A DNA stretch of 64,000 nucleotides from Spizellomyces punctatus DAOM BR117 (GCF_000182565.1 NW_015971540.1:1178476-1242475), one strand, 5' to 3'; positions 44,241 to 56,792 are shown, numbered from the stretch's first letter. Numbers and translations: made by a program. The notes: a model not told the origin generated them from the letters alone.

Positions 44241-44716
44241 AGGTGACATGTGCGGACGGATAGTGTTCATGCTGGCATTCTTATGTCGGCTCGATAACCC
44301 GGCTATGATCGTGCTAGGCTGGTTCAAAAGGTTGCATTTTTGTAACTTTATATAGCGACGAACCCTACATGGCGCTGAGGATAAAAGCGTTGATCGTCAG
44401 TTGTCGAGGGTTTTGTGGGAAAAGAGGTGGTAAATGGTATCTTGAAAGTCTACGACTTTGCTTGTCATTGGAAGCAATTGGCGAGTAATAAAAATATAAT
44501 TTGGCAAAGGTGGGCGGACAGTCAATAGATGGTAACAGATTATCATAATACAAATATACAAACAGATCGACCCCGACAAAGTCATAACAACTACCATATT
44601 TTTTTTTCATCATTCCGCTACAAGTTTGCTCAGAATGAGTCCAACTAGGACATACAAAAAACTGCCATAAGGGGAATCTACACATATACAATACAAAAAA
44701 AAAAAATCCAAAATGT

Positions 44717-45450
44717 TCATAGACCGATAACGATCATCAGAGTCGTGAGTCCAGCGACAGCCAATCCTGTCATCAAAGACGTTCCAACACGGTCAACCGA
44801 GGACTTTGAGCCAGGTGCAGGTGTCTGCGTCGAGCCCGGGGTCGTCGTTGCGGAGGTAGATGGTGGTTGGGGTGTACCGGTAGGTACCGACGCTGGAGGA
44901 TTCAGACTAATAGGATCATTCAAGCCTCGTTCGACGACTTTAAATTCCCGAAGGGAGACGGTCCAGTAGTTCCATTGTCCATCCGGTAATTTGACATCTC
45001 CTCTCGCAGCGAATTTCCAGGTCGCATTAGGCTTCAAGAGTGCGTCCACTTGTTCTTTGGTCGTACCGGGTGCGGCTCCTACTGTCCAGTTTGCGCCAAA
45101 GCGGGTTGCACTGCCAATGTCTGGGATGTGTTCCGCGAGGCCAATGTCGGTGTAGAGGGTTTGGAGGGCAGAAGTGGCTTGATTGGGTGTAGGAGGAGGG
45201 CCGTAGGTTAGGTAGAATTTGTGTGTCGGAACTGGGTCCATGATGCCAAAATCGATAGCGATGAGATAGTTGGTGCCAATGGTATACTGGTCTTCAGCGA
45301 GGAAGACTGGATCGGCTTTGGCTGAAAAATAATGTGCCCCAGTGTCAAAGAGCAGCTTCAAAAACCGTCCAAGGACACGCACCCATTGAGACGAAACATA
45401 CCCAGCGGTGTAGCTAGCAACGCCATCGCTACCAGGATTGAGTAATGCAT
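44717..45450 (-). CDS. GPI-anchored secreted surface protein
   Basis: Two exons (45402-45450, 44717-45321) join in frame to 217 residues. The first exon plus the junction gives a classic signal peptide, MHYSILVAMALLATPLAKA. A ~130-residue extracellular region with sequons NWT and NAT follows, then a Ser/Thr/Pro-rich stalk (SVPTGTPQPPSTSATTTP) and a hydrophobic C-terminal tail (LMTGLAVAGLTTLMIVIGL) after small residues, as in GPI-anchored proteins. The protein would sit on the plasma membrane or cell wall. The globular part matches no family I know. Confidence 0.82.
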
Positions 45451-46614
45451 GGTATCGGAAATGTGTTGCGAAAGAGTAGGGTACTGGTGAATGCAGCAGT
45501 CACAACAAAAAACAGGTCAATGAGGCAGGCCCGTCCTCAAGCTCAAAAACGGTTTGCTTTTTGTAGAAGGAATTTCCTTTTCACTTGGCCTTGTAACCAG
45601 TTCTGATTTGAATACGAAAATTGCGCCTCGCCCCCCAAAATCTCACAATATCGCAAAATCCCATTTTTGCAATCTTGATCGGCTTTATGGATTAGACCCA
45701 AAAAGAAAACGCTTATCACTTTTTTTTCTTTCTTCCATTGTTGCGCGGGGGCGGGGGGAACCCCCGAGTCAATCTCAACCCACCCCAACAACTGAATTCC
45801 CTGATCATCCATCGAACTTTTGCTCAACAGCCCTTTTGGCACACCTTTCACACTTGCACACTCTGCAATGTGACTATGCCGCCCCATTTTGTCCATTTTA
45901 GGCAGTATATAACGCGCAGTTTATCACACTGTTGAAAGCGCAGACGGTTGGACGGGGGTTGCTGTGGGCTGTGTGCGATGCTTTGTGACGTTTTCCTTGA
46001 TCAGCTCTTGTTCGAGGTCAGCCGCACGATTGGCTTTTGATCGCTGCTGTTGTTTCTTTCTGGTAATGCGAACGGGGGTGGGTATTCGAGCAATTGCCCA
46101 CACTCTGTGGCCCCGCTGTAGGTGTCTCTTGTCTCCCAACTTTTTGGGATCGGTCATGAATCAGACGTAATATCAATATGGTTTGGCGGAATCAAACATT
46201 GCAAAATACCGTCGGGTCATTTCAAAACCTATCAAAGCAAACAAGTCGTTTTTTTTTTCAGACCCATTGTCACTGATAGTCACAAGAGTTGAACACAACC
46301 ATGGACGCCAAGTGATGCATTACCATAACATGTTTACAAAAACATTTTTATGAAAACAAGGTCTGCAAGAGTCTACCTTTGTCATCTATTCCGCAGATTC
46401 TTATATTTGATACTCGGATTACATCTTGTAATGTACCGCATCGAACCCGATACGTATATATAAGTCCATAGATGCCATGTCGAATAAAAAAAACAAAAAA
46501 GTTTTGAAATGAAGAGGAAAAGATCCAAATCCCGAAAAGCTTTCATTATCCCAAAAAGACGTCCAACCAGAGTTATGATATTATACTACAACTACTCGAG
46601 AAGGCAAACATGTT
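45451..46614. other. intergenic with one small possible gene
   Basis: Apart from the 77-codon frame at 45924-46157, nothing convincing is seen. Other frames here overlap each other in opposite directions. Confidence 0.4.
45924..46157 (-). CDS. small basic protein, hypothetical
   Basis: An ATG-led frame of 77 codons, strongly charged, with a central basic helix (RITRKKQQQRSKANRAADLE) and polar ends. The composition is that of a real small nucleic-acid-binding or ribosome-linked protein, but there is no family match and chance cannot be excluded. Confidence 0.35.
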   Translation of the reverse strand: MTDPKKLGDKRHLQRGHRVWAIARIPTPVRITRKKQQQRSKANRAADLEQELIKENVTKHRTQPTATPVQPSALSTV

Positions 46615-47343
46615 TCATTCATGTTTTGTTTGAACGCCTTTTGTTTTCTCCATTTCCCTACACGATGCTTCAATCCGTTTAAACCTGTCATCTATGCCCA
46701 AGGCCTCCACATCTGCCACAACAGCGTCGACGGGTCCATTCGCGAGGATAGCCCGCATCCATCGCTCATCATCGCCAGTGTAGAGCCAATATAAAAGTTC
46801 AGGGAAGATGGAAGGACAGGTGACGCGGATGGAGAGGAGGGGGAAGGATGGCGAGGTGGTTGGTGATGGGTAGGTTTCAATACGAGGTTTACGGGTGGGA
46901 GTTGTTGAGAGGGATTGCCATTTGTATGGGATCGGACTTGGGGCTTTGGTTTTTTGGGTGGTGGGCGAGGAGGAGGAGGAGGAGGAGGAGGAGGAGGAAG
47001 GTTTGGACGCAAACATGGTTGTAAAGGCTTTGGATTGGGAAGTGAGGGCCAAATCGTGGATCCAGTAAAACTGATCCTGAGGGGTTACGGTGTCCCAAGT
47101 GGTCTTGTCGAGCTTGATATCGCACATTACTCGTAGGACGCAGGACGCATGATGAGGATTGTTGAATAGCTTGGGACCCATAGCGTGGATCTTGTCAACG
47201 ATATACGAGATGGGGAGTGTCACGCCAGATTCCTCAATAGAAATGTACGAAAGAGTGTCGTCGGTCAATGAGGTGTCCTTGATTACGGGATCCTCCAATC
47301 GCTCGGCTTCGGATAAAGACTTGTGGTAGATGATGATGGGCAT
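46615..47343 (-). CDS. BTB/POZ-like protein
   Basis: A single frame of 242 codons. Parts recall fungal BTB proteins, with hydrophobic strands before and after a Ser run: SIRVTCPSIFPELLYWLYTG, then a helical end with VVADVEALGIDDRFKRIEAS. A poly-Ser tract of 11 residues (nt 46973-47005), coded by AGG/GGA-type repeats, sits in the middle. BTB domains mediate dimerisation and cullin-3 binding. The family call rests on the C-terminal half only and is moderate. Confidence 0.6.
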   Translation of the reverse strand: MPIIIYHKSLSEAERLEDPVIKDTSLTDDTLSYISIEESGVTLPISYIVDKIHAMGPKLFNNPHHASCVLRVMCDIKLDKTTWDTVTPQDQFYWIHDLALTSQSKAFTTMFASKPSSSSSSSSSSSPTTQKTKAPSPIPYKWQSLSTTPTRKPRIETYPSPTTSPSFPLLSIRVTCPSIFPELLYWLYTGDDERWMRAILANGPVDAVVADVEALGIDDRFKRIEASCREMEKTKGVQTKHE

Positions 47344-49413
47344 TCGCGCAAAAAAGGAATTGGGATATGCGGGCGGGCAAAAGGTGGGTCAATCAGGTTA
47401 CTATTTTCAAAAGCGGGTATGTGGGTCAATTCGTTCGTTCTTCGTTCAAACTAGGTTCGTAAAGTGCGGAAGAAGAAGGAGGGGGGGAAACAAAAAGGTC
47501 CAAGTACATATATCTTGGTTTTTTTTAAAGCGGGAGAATTGGGAGGGCCGACCTTGGCACAACAATTAGGGTAATGCTTTGCAAATGAGAAAAGGCAAAT
47601 TGCTGAGGGCTCAGGTTCTTGTTAAGTGCTATATAAGTGATTTCGTCACGTTGGGCACTTTTTTGTCCCCTATTCATGTACAAAGGAGACAGTCCTCAAA
47701 TCAACTCAACCCATTGCAACAACATACACACACACACACACAAGCAACATACACACAACGGAGTCTCCTATTCAGTTTGAATAAATTCAAGGGCAAAGGT
47801 GTTTTTAAATAAAAGTAATGAAGCATATTAAAATAAAAAAGAAAAACACAATAGCATGGTGCAGAGAATGTATCAACAGAATAACAAGGGGCTCGGCGGA
47901 GGGCGTTTCCAAAGAATGTACCCAAAATCTTGGCTATTCACAGATACGAGTACAAAAAAAAGCAATTACCTAGCACCTAGGCAATTGGGATAATCAAAAG
48001 GTCTCCCATAGGAAATGTATCCGTTACCGCCAACACGAATAGCATAATGGGTATTATACTAGAATTACTAGAATTGTTGGATAGCTAAAAGTAATGGGTT
48101 TTGGAAAATAAAAAAACAAGGGGGGGCCACCTTTGGAGACACATTCACGCCTCTGTCGCCCGTTGCCCTTTTTCATGTCCTTTTGGGTGTTGTATGTGCC
48201 TTTTGAAAGCGTTGCGGGGGTGACAAATAAGAAAGGACGTTTATAGGCCCATTCCGGTCCTCGTTCACAAACTAAAGGGCACCCAGGTATCTTCCAGTTT
48301 GTTCTTCCGTTCAATTGCGGACAAAAGTAGGAATATTCAAACAAAATGAAAGGCGGGCCGGGCCTATCGTATAGTTTTGTTTCTTTCAACCAAAAACGGC
48401 ATTTAGCTATTCACAACAAACGGTAGACGTTGGGGGGTAAGCTACGCGTTTTTCGAATACCTGACCCCCATATTCATTGGGCCTTCTTTGGGGACCCACA
48501 TCGGCCCATGACGGAGGACGCCCAGGGCTTGACCTTGTTCCTTTAAATGAGGAACTCCCATCGCAAAAGAACCCTGCTCGGAAGTGGCTAGTGTTGAAGT
48601 CACCATACCAAAGAACAATAGAAAAAAAAAAGTACCAATAACAAAAACAAGGTTGTGCGCACATCTATGGTTAAAGTGAATGTTACTTTGTTTTTTTTTT
48701 TTTTGTATTGAAAGTATTCCATGGTCATTGTTTTTGTCCGTTCTTGGATTCATCGACTGTATATATTGGTAAATTGGGGATGTTTGTGTGTGGTGCCCAT
48801 TGACTGTGTGTTTTTCCTTTGCCCGATCTTTTTGATGGTCAGCACCCAAATGCCAAAAGGTTTAACAACGGTAAGATTGACCAGCCAAACAAAAAAAAAA
48901 GGTTTCTGGCCATGTCTTACTTGGTTTATTGCCAGCATTTTTTATAGGAATTGGCCCAGCTTTTGTTTTCCTGATATCTGAAAACAATCAACAGCCCAGT
49001 CCAAAAAAGCCATATACAAAAACCGCAGCTCTTCCAGGACCAGTTACGGTGGAATACACACACCCAACTCGTAACTGATCAAACACACTTGTCCACCCAA
49101 TGGCTCATCTGGAGTATGGTAATAGTAAATGGCTAAAAGAATAGGAAACCGACCAATGTAATCTAAATATAGGATACCACTCCAAGAGCCTCGCTGCCAT
49201 ATATAGAACATGACCAACATATCTGGATGTTAAATGGGGGCGCTGATTGTAAGGTTTTTGTGTGAGATATGACGAGCAACACACAAACCACAGGATACCG
49301 GTTTTTTTATTGTTGAATTGCTGACCACGCCGTTCAGGATTTTCGTAGTGTTTCCCTCCTCCCCCCTCGTGGTTGTATTTTCTTTTTGTTTTTTGTGGAG
49401 TATACGTTAATCG
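47344..49413. other. long AT-rich intergenic stretch
   Basis: No gene supported. A plus-strand TATA-like CTATATAAG lies near 47629 with C/T-rich sequence after it, but no ORF follows. Contains a CA microsatellite and many A/T runs. Confidence 0.45.
47724..47742. repeat. CA microsatellite
   Basis: An (AC)n run of about nine repeats, flanked by further CACA-rich sequence to 47758. Confidence 0.9.
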
Positions 49414-51008
49414 ATGCGCGTTGGAGGACTTGCGTTAACGGTATTGGGATTCGCTGCATCATGTCGAGCAGGTAAGAAAACCAAATCACTATGCACACCA
49501 AAAAACCGATAAAAAACCATTTTCAAAAACAAAACTCATCGTCTTTAACAATACTCATCTTGTCCATTATATCCCTTCTTTTTTATGAAAAATATTATAG
49601 ACTGTTGCTACACGAGCACACCCACAACAACCCAAGACCAATCTCTCGTCAACTTGACAGTCTACTGGTCCCAAGCCTCTTTAACGGCCTATCACTATAA
49701 TGTCAAGGTCCAGTTCCCTGTATCCAATGTCATGAATGCTGCCCAACCGTTTCGGGCACCAGTTGGGACGGTGGTGTGCGAAAAGGAGGGTGAGAATGCT
49801 TGGGGGTGTACATCAAGGGATGCCAAAGGTGAGTTTTGTTTTGTTTTGAAAAAAAAAGTATGTGGAAATGTGGTTTTTTGAAAGGTTTGTTTTTTGGTTG
49901 GTTTATAGTGTTTTCAGCGCAATTCAATATGGCATTAACGGCGGCCCAAACGGGATCCCCATCAACAACCATAAGAATCGGAGACGAGAATGGAGAGTAC
50001 ACACTCTGTACACTCTCACCATGGTGTGAACTCCCTTCCGATAATACAAGCAACAATGATGATATCAATTACGGCCCATTCGGACACCACCCAAAATGGT
50101 TTGCCATTATTCTAGCAGGAGCCGGTGGACTCGCATTAGGTGCCATTGTATTCGGTGTCCTCTACTACCGAAACCATCGATCCCATATCGGGACAGAAGT
50201 CTCTCTCGCCCGACGACATGAAGAACAACATGGTCCGAGTCAAGAAGCGAAAATAAAACGAGTACCAACGGTCCGACAAGCGAGATCTGGTCGGGATTTT
50301 GCGGGGTCGGGTACCCTTTTGGGTGGATTGCCTGGGAATGAATCTACCGAGACGTTGATTTCTGGACGGGGGACTTTGGTGGGTGGTATGTTGTATCAAG
50401 CAAGTGTGGAACCGGTCAAAGGGGACGGATTGGAACGATCAAAAAGTATCCGATCGGTTCATGATACCCGATCCGTCGCCCATGATACGTCGTTGATGAG
50501 ACAGAAATCAACTCGATCGGTACGAGATGGAATCATACCAATCCCATCATCCATACCACCACCACCACCACCACCACAACAGCCAACAACAACATCACCT
50601 GCACATGGACATAAAACATCTCGAACAGTTAAACGCCAAGGAACTATTCTCCATCCCGAAACGTTATTCGAACCCCCTTCACATCCATATCGAACACGAT
50701 CGAAATCTATACGAGAACCACGACAAGTGCGCGAACCAGGACTGGATGGATATGTCACGGATAACACGCCAAGTAGAACCCGATCAAAATCGGCGCATAG
50801 AGAACAAGAACAGGGGTTCGTAGCCTCCGCTCGGCGTCGACGGTCAACCAAAACTCAACAAGGACAAGGTCGTATGGATGGACCTTGTGATGAAGGCTTG
50901 TCGCATGTTCCTAAACGAGACGCTAAATGGGAACCTAAATGGGAGAATGGGAGAACGAGAGCCTTGTCGAGAGCAGGACCGGTCCGCGAGACGGAACAGG
51001 GGTGGTAA
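49414..51008 (+). CDS. type I membrane protein with basic cytoplasmic tail
   Basis: Three exons (49414-49471, 49601-49828, 49909-51008) join in frame to 461 residues. There is a signal peptide (MRVGGLALTVLGFAASCRA), then an extracellular region of about 140 residues with six or more Cys and sequons (NLT, NTS). One transmembrane helix spans about 160-182 (WFAIILAGAGGLALGAIVFG). The cytoplasmic tail of about 280 residues is basic and full of short RSKSIR/RSVRD-type repeats, likely phosphorylated, with a poly-Pro run. The layout recalls fungal single-pass wall or adhesion sensors, but there is no WSC-type cysteine pattern. It converges on the aminopeptidase gene with 158 bp between stops. Confidence 0.8.
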
Positions 51009-51166
51009 AAACCTAAAGTTTTGCATAAAAACACAAGAAAAAGAAAGAAAGAGTATGGAAAAGTAGCAATAGACTGTTTTCTTTGATACAATTTTGAAAA
51101 AGATTGAATAGGGTGTACGTGAACAATACCAATTATCTCAACATTCTTGAACAACTGCACAAATCT

Positions 51167-52963
51167 TCAAACCAAAAAAGCCCCAACAAAAGCCCCAACA
51201 CCCGCCCCAGTAACAGCTCCCAACCCCAACCCAACAGCACCCTCCTCAGCACTGCCAGCAATATCAACATGGGTATAACAAACCGGTGATGAAGAATCCA
51301 AGCCATGTTCAACAACACCAGAAGCAACAGATAGGAATGCAGCAGGGAATTGATGGCCTCGGTTGGTTTGTGTGGAGGCTTTGTCGTTGGCTTGGATGAC
51401 GTCTTCGGTGGGCGATGAGGCGGAAATAAACTAGAAGAAGTGTTTTAAAAAAGATTTTGGTTGGGGGGGAAATGGGGGGGGGGGGGGAGTACCTCAAAAT
51501 CTTCACGTCGCAAAGTCGATTTCTCAAACCCATCTCCAAAGACATGTCCTGCTCTACACAGTCGACCCGCAATATCCTCTTCACGTGCAGGGCCATTATC
51601 TAATGCGATGCCGTAGGGTCCTACAGCGCGTACGGCGTGCCCTGTGAGGGTTGCGACGGTGAAGAGGCGGGAAGAAGGGCGTTGGAGGGCGATGTCTTTG
51701 GCTTCGCAAAGGAGATCGGCCATGACCATTCGGCCTTCGGCGTCTGTGTTGCTAAGAGGGGGTGTTGGCATTTCTTTTAGGAAAATAAAAAAGAGGGGAG
51801 AGGAAAAGCTTACCCAACAAGAACTGTTATAAAAAAGATGAACCATTCAGAAACACAGCCGTAAATATCAAACACGAAAAGAATACGGGCATACCTCGAA
51901 CACCATGTCTAGAAACAATAATCTCATCACTGACATACCCATCCGCTCCAACACTATTCCTCACAAACCCTAACGCACACCAAACACCAATATCCGGTCT
52001 CAAAGACGCAACAGTTTTCATAAACCCCGCACAAGCAGCCGCTCCACATTTATCTCTCGACATGCCGCGCATGATACCGCCGGCTTTAATGTCCAAACCC
52101 CCTGTATCGTACGTGACGCCCTTACCGACTAGAAAGAGGTTTTCACGGGCAGAGGGGGGTGAGTATGTGAGGTGGACGACTGCGGGGTGGTGGCGGGGGA
52201 CGGAGAGGGAGGCGCGTGCGACGGCGTGGAGGAGGGGGTAAGATGTCCGAATGGTCTCCACGTCAGTGAGAACAGAAACTTGAACATCGGTCCCCTTGAA
52301 AACTTGTTGAATGTATTCAGCACATTTCAACGGCGTCATTCGTTCCGGGTCTGCACCGCCAATATCCTTTGCCACCCGTCTCCCCTCCTCAACAGCCACA
52401 GCAAACCGAATGGCTTCATGTACACCTTGATCCCCTTCAACACACACACCAATCTCATCAACCACTTCAGCCTCTTGTCCCATCTTGCTAAAATGTTCAC
52501 GAGCCTGAAGAGGGACATAGGCCTCTGCCAAAACACCCAACAAAGCAACTTCCAAAAACCTCTTGAAATCCCTCTTGATCCTTTCAGAATTATTTAAAGG
52601 AGACGGGATATACAGGATGGGTTTCTTGATTCCCGCCGCTCGCGCACGAGCCAACCCTTTTCGAGCCGCATCCGCGAACCGACGCACATCATCCACATCA
52701 CCGTGTATGGATCCCGTTGGGGAGAGTACGAGACGCGAGCCGGGGGCTGTTGGTGTCGTGTGGAATGTGACGGTTTTTTGAGCGGAGGCGTCTAGAGAGT
52801 GTATGGAAGTCATTAGCGATGCGAGGGGTTGGAGGATGGGACTGGATGCCCGCAGGGATGGGTCAGTGAACAGCACGACGAGACCGTCGTAGGTTGTGGT
52901 TTTGGCATTGAGGGCTTGGGTGAGGGGTTCACCGGTCAGAGGGACAAGACGAGGAATGCCCAT
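51167..52963 (-). CDS. leucine aminopeptidase, peptidase M17
   Basis: Exons 51895-52963, 51814-51823, 51493-51751 and 51167-51430 join in frame to 533 residues, typical for M17. The catalytic domain shows VGKGVTYDTGGLDIKAGG, MSRDKCGAAA and the hallmark NTDAEGRMVMADLL, followed by LTGHAVRAVG and a C-terminal HVDIAGSAEE. M17 enzymes remove N-terminal residues with two metal ions held by the Lys/Asp/Glu of these motifs. The N-terminal ~190 residues form the usual non-catalytic domain. The second exon has only 10 nt (TTCTTGTTGG) and supplies the residues just before NTDAEGR; skipping it breaks the frame. The third intron contains a run of about 14 G/C. Confidence 0.93.
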
Positions 52964-54309
52964 TATGTTCGAGTATCTTACTGGCGATTGGCGAGTTTGA
53001 AAAAAAGAAAGGAAAATGGTTGAGCACGGTCAAAACCATGGGTGTTCATGATCGTAGGTTTACGTTGGAGTCTTGTTGGTATGGCAACAATATCATTCCT
53101 CTAATTTCGTCCACCAAGCAAAACACTTGTAAAGAATAAGAGATATGCATATCCAGCAAACGAAATAAGACTAAATCCATCACAGCATTGAAAGCATGAA
53201 CGAATAGCCACTAGCACGTTAAAAAAGCCAAAAAAGCACTAGTTTCCATATTCGCCTTTTTATATCCCATCATATATACGCTCACGCAGGACAAGCATCC
53301 CTTCATGTAACCATCAAAACAAACGAAAAACATAAAGGACATGTAACCCATGGATAGTACATATGGACATTGGACGATGACTTTGCAAGTATTTAAATAA
53401 AGAAACACACAAATCTAGCAACCTCTGTATAATCCATCGGGATTGAGCTACCTATGAAGCCAATGAAAACATGAGCTCTTGACAGGAATCCTTCACCAAA
53501 GAAATACCATACCCCATTCATAACTACGGCTGCATGCAAAACGCTCTTCCTACGAATTCTCTCAAATGTCATGAACATCCAACACACTTTTGTAAACTCT
53601 TAAATTGCCTAATGCCGAGAAAACCTCATCCTAGGTTAATTCCATTAGAGTCCTGCCAAACTCATCAATCAAGGCAATAAAAACATAAACTTTAACCAAC
53701 GGAAAGTCTATCCAAAAGCAAAAAGAATACCATAACTATAGCTGCACGCTTGAAATTCCTCTCTTTCAAATGTCATAGCATCCACATTATCTTCACTCAA
53801 AATGGCGTTTATTTACTTTTATATTATTGTGGCCGCACGGCAACTCTGTTCACTTTCCTCGTTTGAATCTCATTTCTCACAATGTCATATCCTATACTTA
53901 CGTTTAGTTTCCAAAGCCAAAGGAAATTCCTGTCATAAACATCTACACTTGGTCTCCACCTGAACGACCATTATCCTACATATCCCAAAAAGTTCAAAAA
54001 AAAACCAATATATTGTACACACAACCATTTTTTTGTGTTTCTTTACAAATTACAAAACATCCCATCCTCCCTCTCCCACAGCACAAACAAGTCCCGACTT
54101 CCATTTTCCCATTCGCGTAGATGTAACCTATACGATTGAGTCTTCAATAATCCAAAAACAACCCTAGATTTTCTTTTTTGTACATTTTCATTTTGTTGGG
54201 CTGCGGAGAGAGGGACACACTCATTGTACCCCCAATATCCATTCCGATCGTAAGTGCACCGATTCGGGTAGAACGTTGAACGAGTTTTTCAAAATGTCGG
54301 TAGATGAAT
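52964..54309. other. AT-rich intergenic stretch
   Basis: No gene seen in 1.3 kb; only short frames. It is the upstream region of the aminopeptidase gene and downstream of the kinase gene. Confidence 0.5.
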
Positions 54310-56590
54310 CTAAGCATGAGCTTTCCGCCTCATAAACAACCTACTATGCTCCAAATCTAATTCAAACACCCCCTTTTTCCTAGGTTCACCCACAGCAGTA
54401 TGTCGTTTCTGTGGAGCAGGTGAATAAGGAACGACGCCTCCTCGGACTGTTCCAATGGGTTCCGGTACCGTTTCCCCCTCGGCAATGGATTGATAGACTG
54501 CAAACGGAGCGCCCAGCATTTCCTTTGTAATACCGTCCGGGATGGGATGGGGGGTTTTGATGCGGTGGTAGGGTGTGGGCGGGGACGCGGCGGGGGCGGC
54601 TGTAGGGGGTGTATGAAGGGTCGGTAGGGCCGGCCAGGAAGGATATGTGCGTTTAGAAGGGTGGGAAAAGGTTTCGCCTTTCATCCATGGATGAGCAAGG
54701 AATTGGTCAATCGTGTAGCGCTTGGCGGGGTCCACTTCGAGGAGGTGGCAAATCACGTCCTTGGCTTCGGCGGAAATGTCGTCCCACCAAGGGGATAGGA
54801 ATGCGAATTGGCCATTCGCGACTTTTTCAGTAAGGCCTCGAGGATCGTCGTCAAAGAACGGGGGAAAGCCAGAGAGGAGGGTGTATAACACGCAGCCGAG
54901 GGCCCACATGTCAACACCCTTGGAGTAACGTTGATCGCGGAGGATTTCGGGGGCAGTGTACCCAACGGTTCCGCAAGGCGTTTTGGTCGTGGCGTCGAAT
55001 ACAACTTTGGAGAGACCGAAATCGGCGATTTTGACGAGTCCGATTCCGGCGCCGCCTATACCGGGGACATAATCGTCTTGTACATGTTCATCTCCCGTTT
55101 TGCGGATCGTGCGGATGGGGTTGGGTGGTATGGGTTCAAAAAGGAGGTTTTCCAATTTAATGTCCCGGTGCACGACGCCGCGTTCTTGGTGGAGGTACCG
55201 GAGGGCGTCACCGACTTGTTTCACAATGTGTCTGCAGATGGATTCGCTAAAGCAGACTTGGCTGACGAGTTGATGAAAGATTTCGCCCCCGGATGCGAGT
55301 TCGAGGACGAGGGCGTAGTGGAGGGGGGTTTCGTGAAAGTCGACAAGGCGGATAATGTTTGGATGGGAGAGACGGCGAAGGAGGGATGTTTCACGGAGGA
55401 CATTGTTGCGCTGGGACGAACCGAGAGTTTTCGCATGAGACCTCCCAAAGCATCTCGTCAAGTACAGAACAAAGCTTACCTGCTGCTCATTCAACTGATG
55501 TTTGGCAACGAGTTTGAGTGCGACCAAATAATTTGTTTTGGTATCAATTGCTTTGTACACGATACTAAATGCGCCCCTATCAAACGAGAAGGAGAAAAAC
55601 AGGGTGAGCAATATTGTCACTTTAATTGACGCACACAATCGGTGACGCTCTCAAGCGCCATGCGTCTTGCTCCCTGCCCGCATGCCCCCCATGACGAGCG
55701 TTAACGGTGAGCGCTAGCGAGTCATGTCCCAAACTCCAAAAACTAACCCAAGCCCAACTCGAACGCAAAAGCGAACGCAAAGACCAACCCGAACCCGGGC
55801 ACGAACACGGGCCCGAAGCCGAACACGAACCCTAACCCAAACGCTAAACTAACGGAACCTAATCCAAACTCTAACCCAAAACCCTAAACGTAAACGACAC
55901 TTACTCTCCCATTTTATCTACAAGCCGATAGCGATTCATGTAAGGATAAGCGGCCACAACGGGCTTTTCCCAATCCGCCTTGCTGGCGACATGAACATAG
56001 TCTCGAACTTCAGCAGTCTTTTCCACGACGCTAGTTTCATCCCAGCGGATCCCTTTTTGCCGTTCCTTGCGCGATTGTTCCTTGCGAGTCTGTTTAACGT
56101 GTCGTTCATCAATGTCTTTTGGGGGTCTAGCGAGCTCAGAGTCCATCTCTTTTGGCAGTGCCTTCTTTACGAGTTCAGAGTCTAGTAGAGAGGAGCGTTT
56201 CTTTTTCCGCCTTGTCTTTGTCGTTGTTGTTGTCGTTGACGATGAAGGTGCTTGACGTGACGAACTGTGAGTCGAGAGGGAGAGGGAGGATAAAATGTGT
56301 GAAAACCAGCTCTTGTCCTCGTCGTCCTTGTGTTTTGGAGAAGGAGTGGTCGAGTTTGAGACGGACGAAGAAGAAGAAGACGAGGACGGGGAATCCGAGG
56401 GGGAAGGCGTCAAAGAAGAAGAAGAAGAAGAATAAGAATCCTCTGGTAAAGGAACCGTGTGAGGAGTGTGCTTGTGGTGGAGAGGTGAGTCTACTCTGGT
56501 GCTGTTGTTTGTCGAATGGGCAAGATCGCCTGGCTCTTGGGGGGCAGACGAAGAAGAAGGACGAAGAAAAGAAAGCAAGTTGGATGCCAT
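54310..56590 (-). CDS. Rck2/Srk1-type serine/threonine kinase
   Basis: Three exons (55905-56590, 55480-55576, 54310-55410) join in frame to 627 residues. A Ser-rich N-terminus with a basic KTRRKKKR patch precedes the kinase domain: MGEGAFSIVYKA (glycine loop, split by intron 1), VALKLVAK, VVHRDIKLENLLF, IADFGLSKV, CGTVGYTAPEIL, DMWALGCVLYTLLSGFPPFF. The ~35-residue insertion between the catalytic loop and DFG, ending PGIGGAGIGLVKIADFG, is characteristic of Rck1/Rck2/Srk1, kinases acting downstream of the Hog1/Sty1 stress MAPK. The C-terminal tail has PAPQKRH and SRLFMRRKAH. Stress signalling from cytosol to nucleus is inferred by family. Intron 1 is 328 bp, far longer than the others, and holds telomere-like repeats. 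Confidence 0.95.
55733..55890. repeat. degenerate telomere-like hexamer repeats in an intron
   Basis: About 150 bp of CCNAAC-type units within the kinase intron. They include GAACCCTAACCCAAACG, CTCTAACCCAAAACCCTAAA and GCGC-variant forms such as GGGCACGAACACGGGCCCGA. The reverse strand reads as TTAGGG/TTCGGG-like units. Confidence 0.75.
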
Positions 56591-56748
56591 TCAAAAATAA
56601 CGAGTCCCGTATTAAAAAAGTTACAAGGAAAGAAAAAAAAAAAAAAGATGATGATGATGAAGAACTGCAAGGTTGAAATCGTGTATTTATAAATAAAAAG
56701 TGTGAAATGGTCATGATGACATCAAAAGGATATTTCCAATGACGATAA

Positions 56749-56792
56749 TCATGTGATATATCATGTGACTATGGCTGTGAAAGGTCATGTGA
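56749..56792. promoter_or_regulatory. three TCATGTGA E-box-like sites
   Basis: TCATGTGA occurs at 56749, 56761 and 56785, in the gap between the kinase gene (minus) and the desaturase gene (plus). CATGTG is an E-box form bound by bHLH factors, including fungal SREBP-type proteins. Which gene it serves is unknown. Confidence 0.5.

Noticed and set aside
48442-48849. 135-codon minus frame with a hydrophobic run
   Set aside because: Starts in low-complexity AT-rich sequence, no homology, no splice context.
54931-55629. 232-codon plus frame opposite the kinase
   Set aside because: Antisense shadow of the conserved kinase exon.
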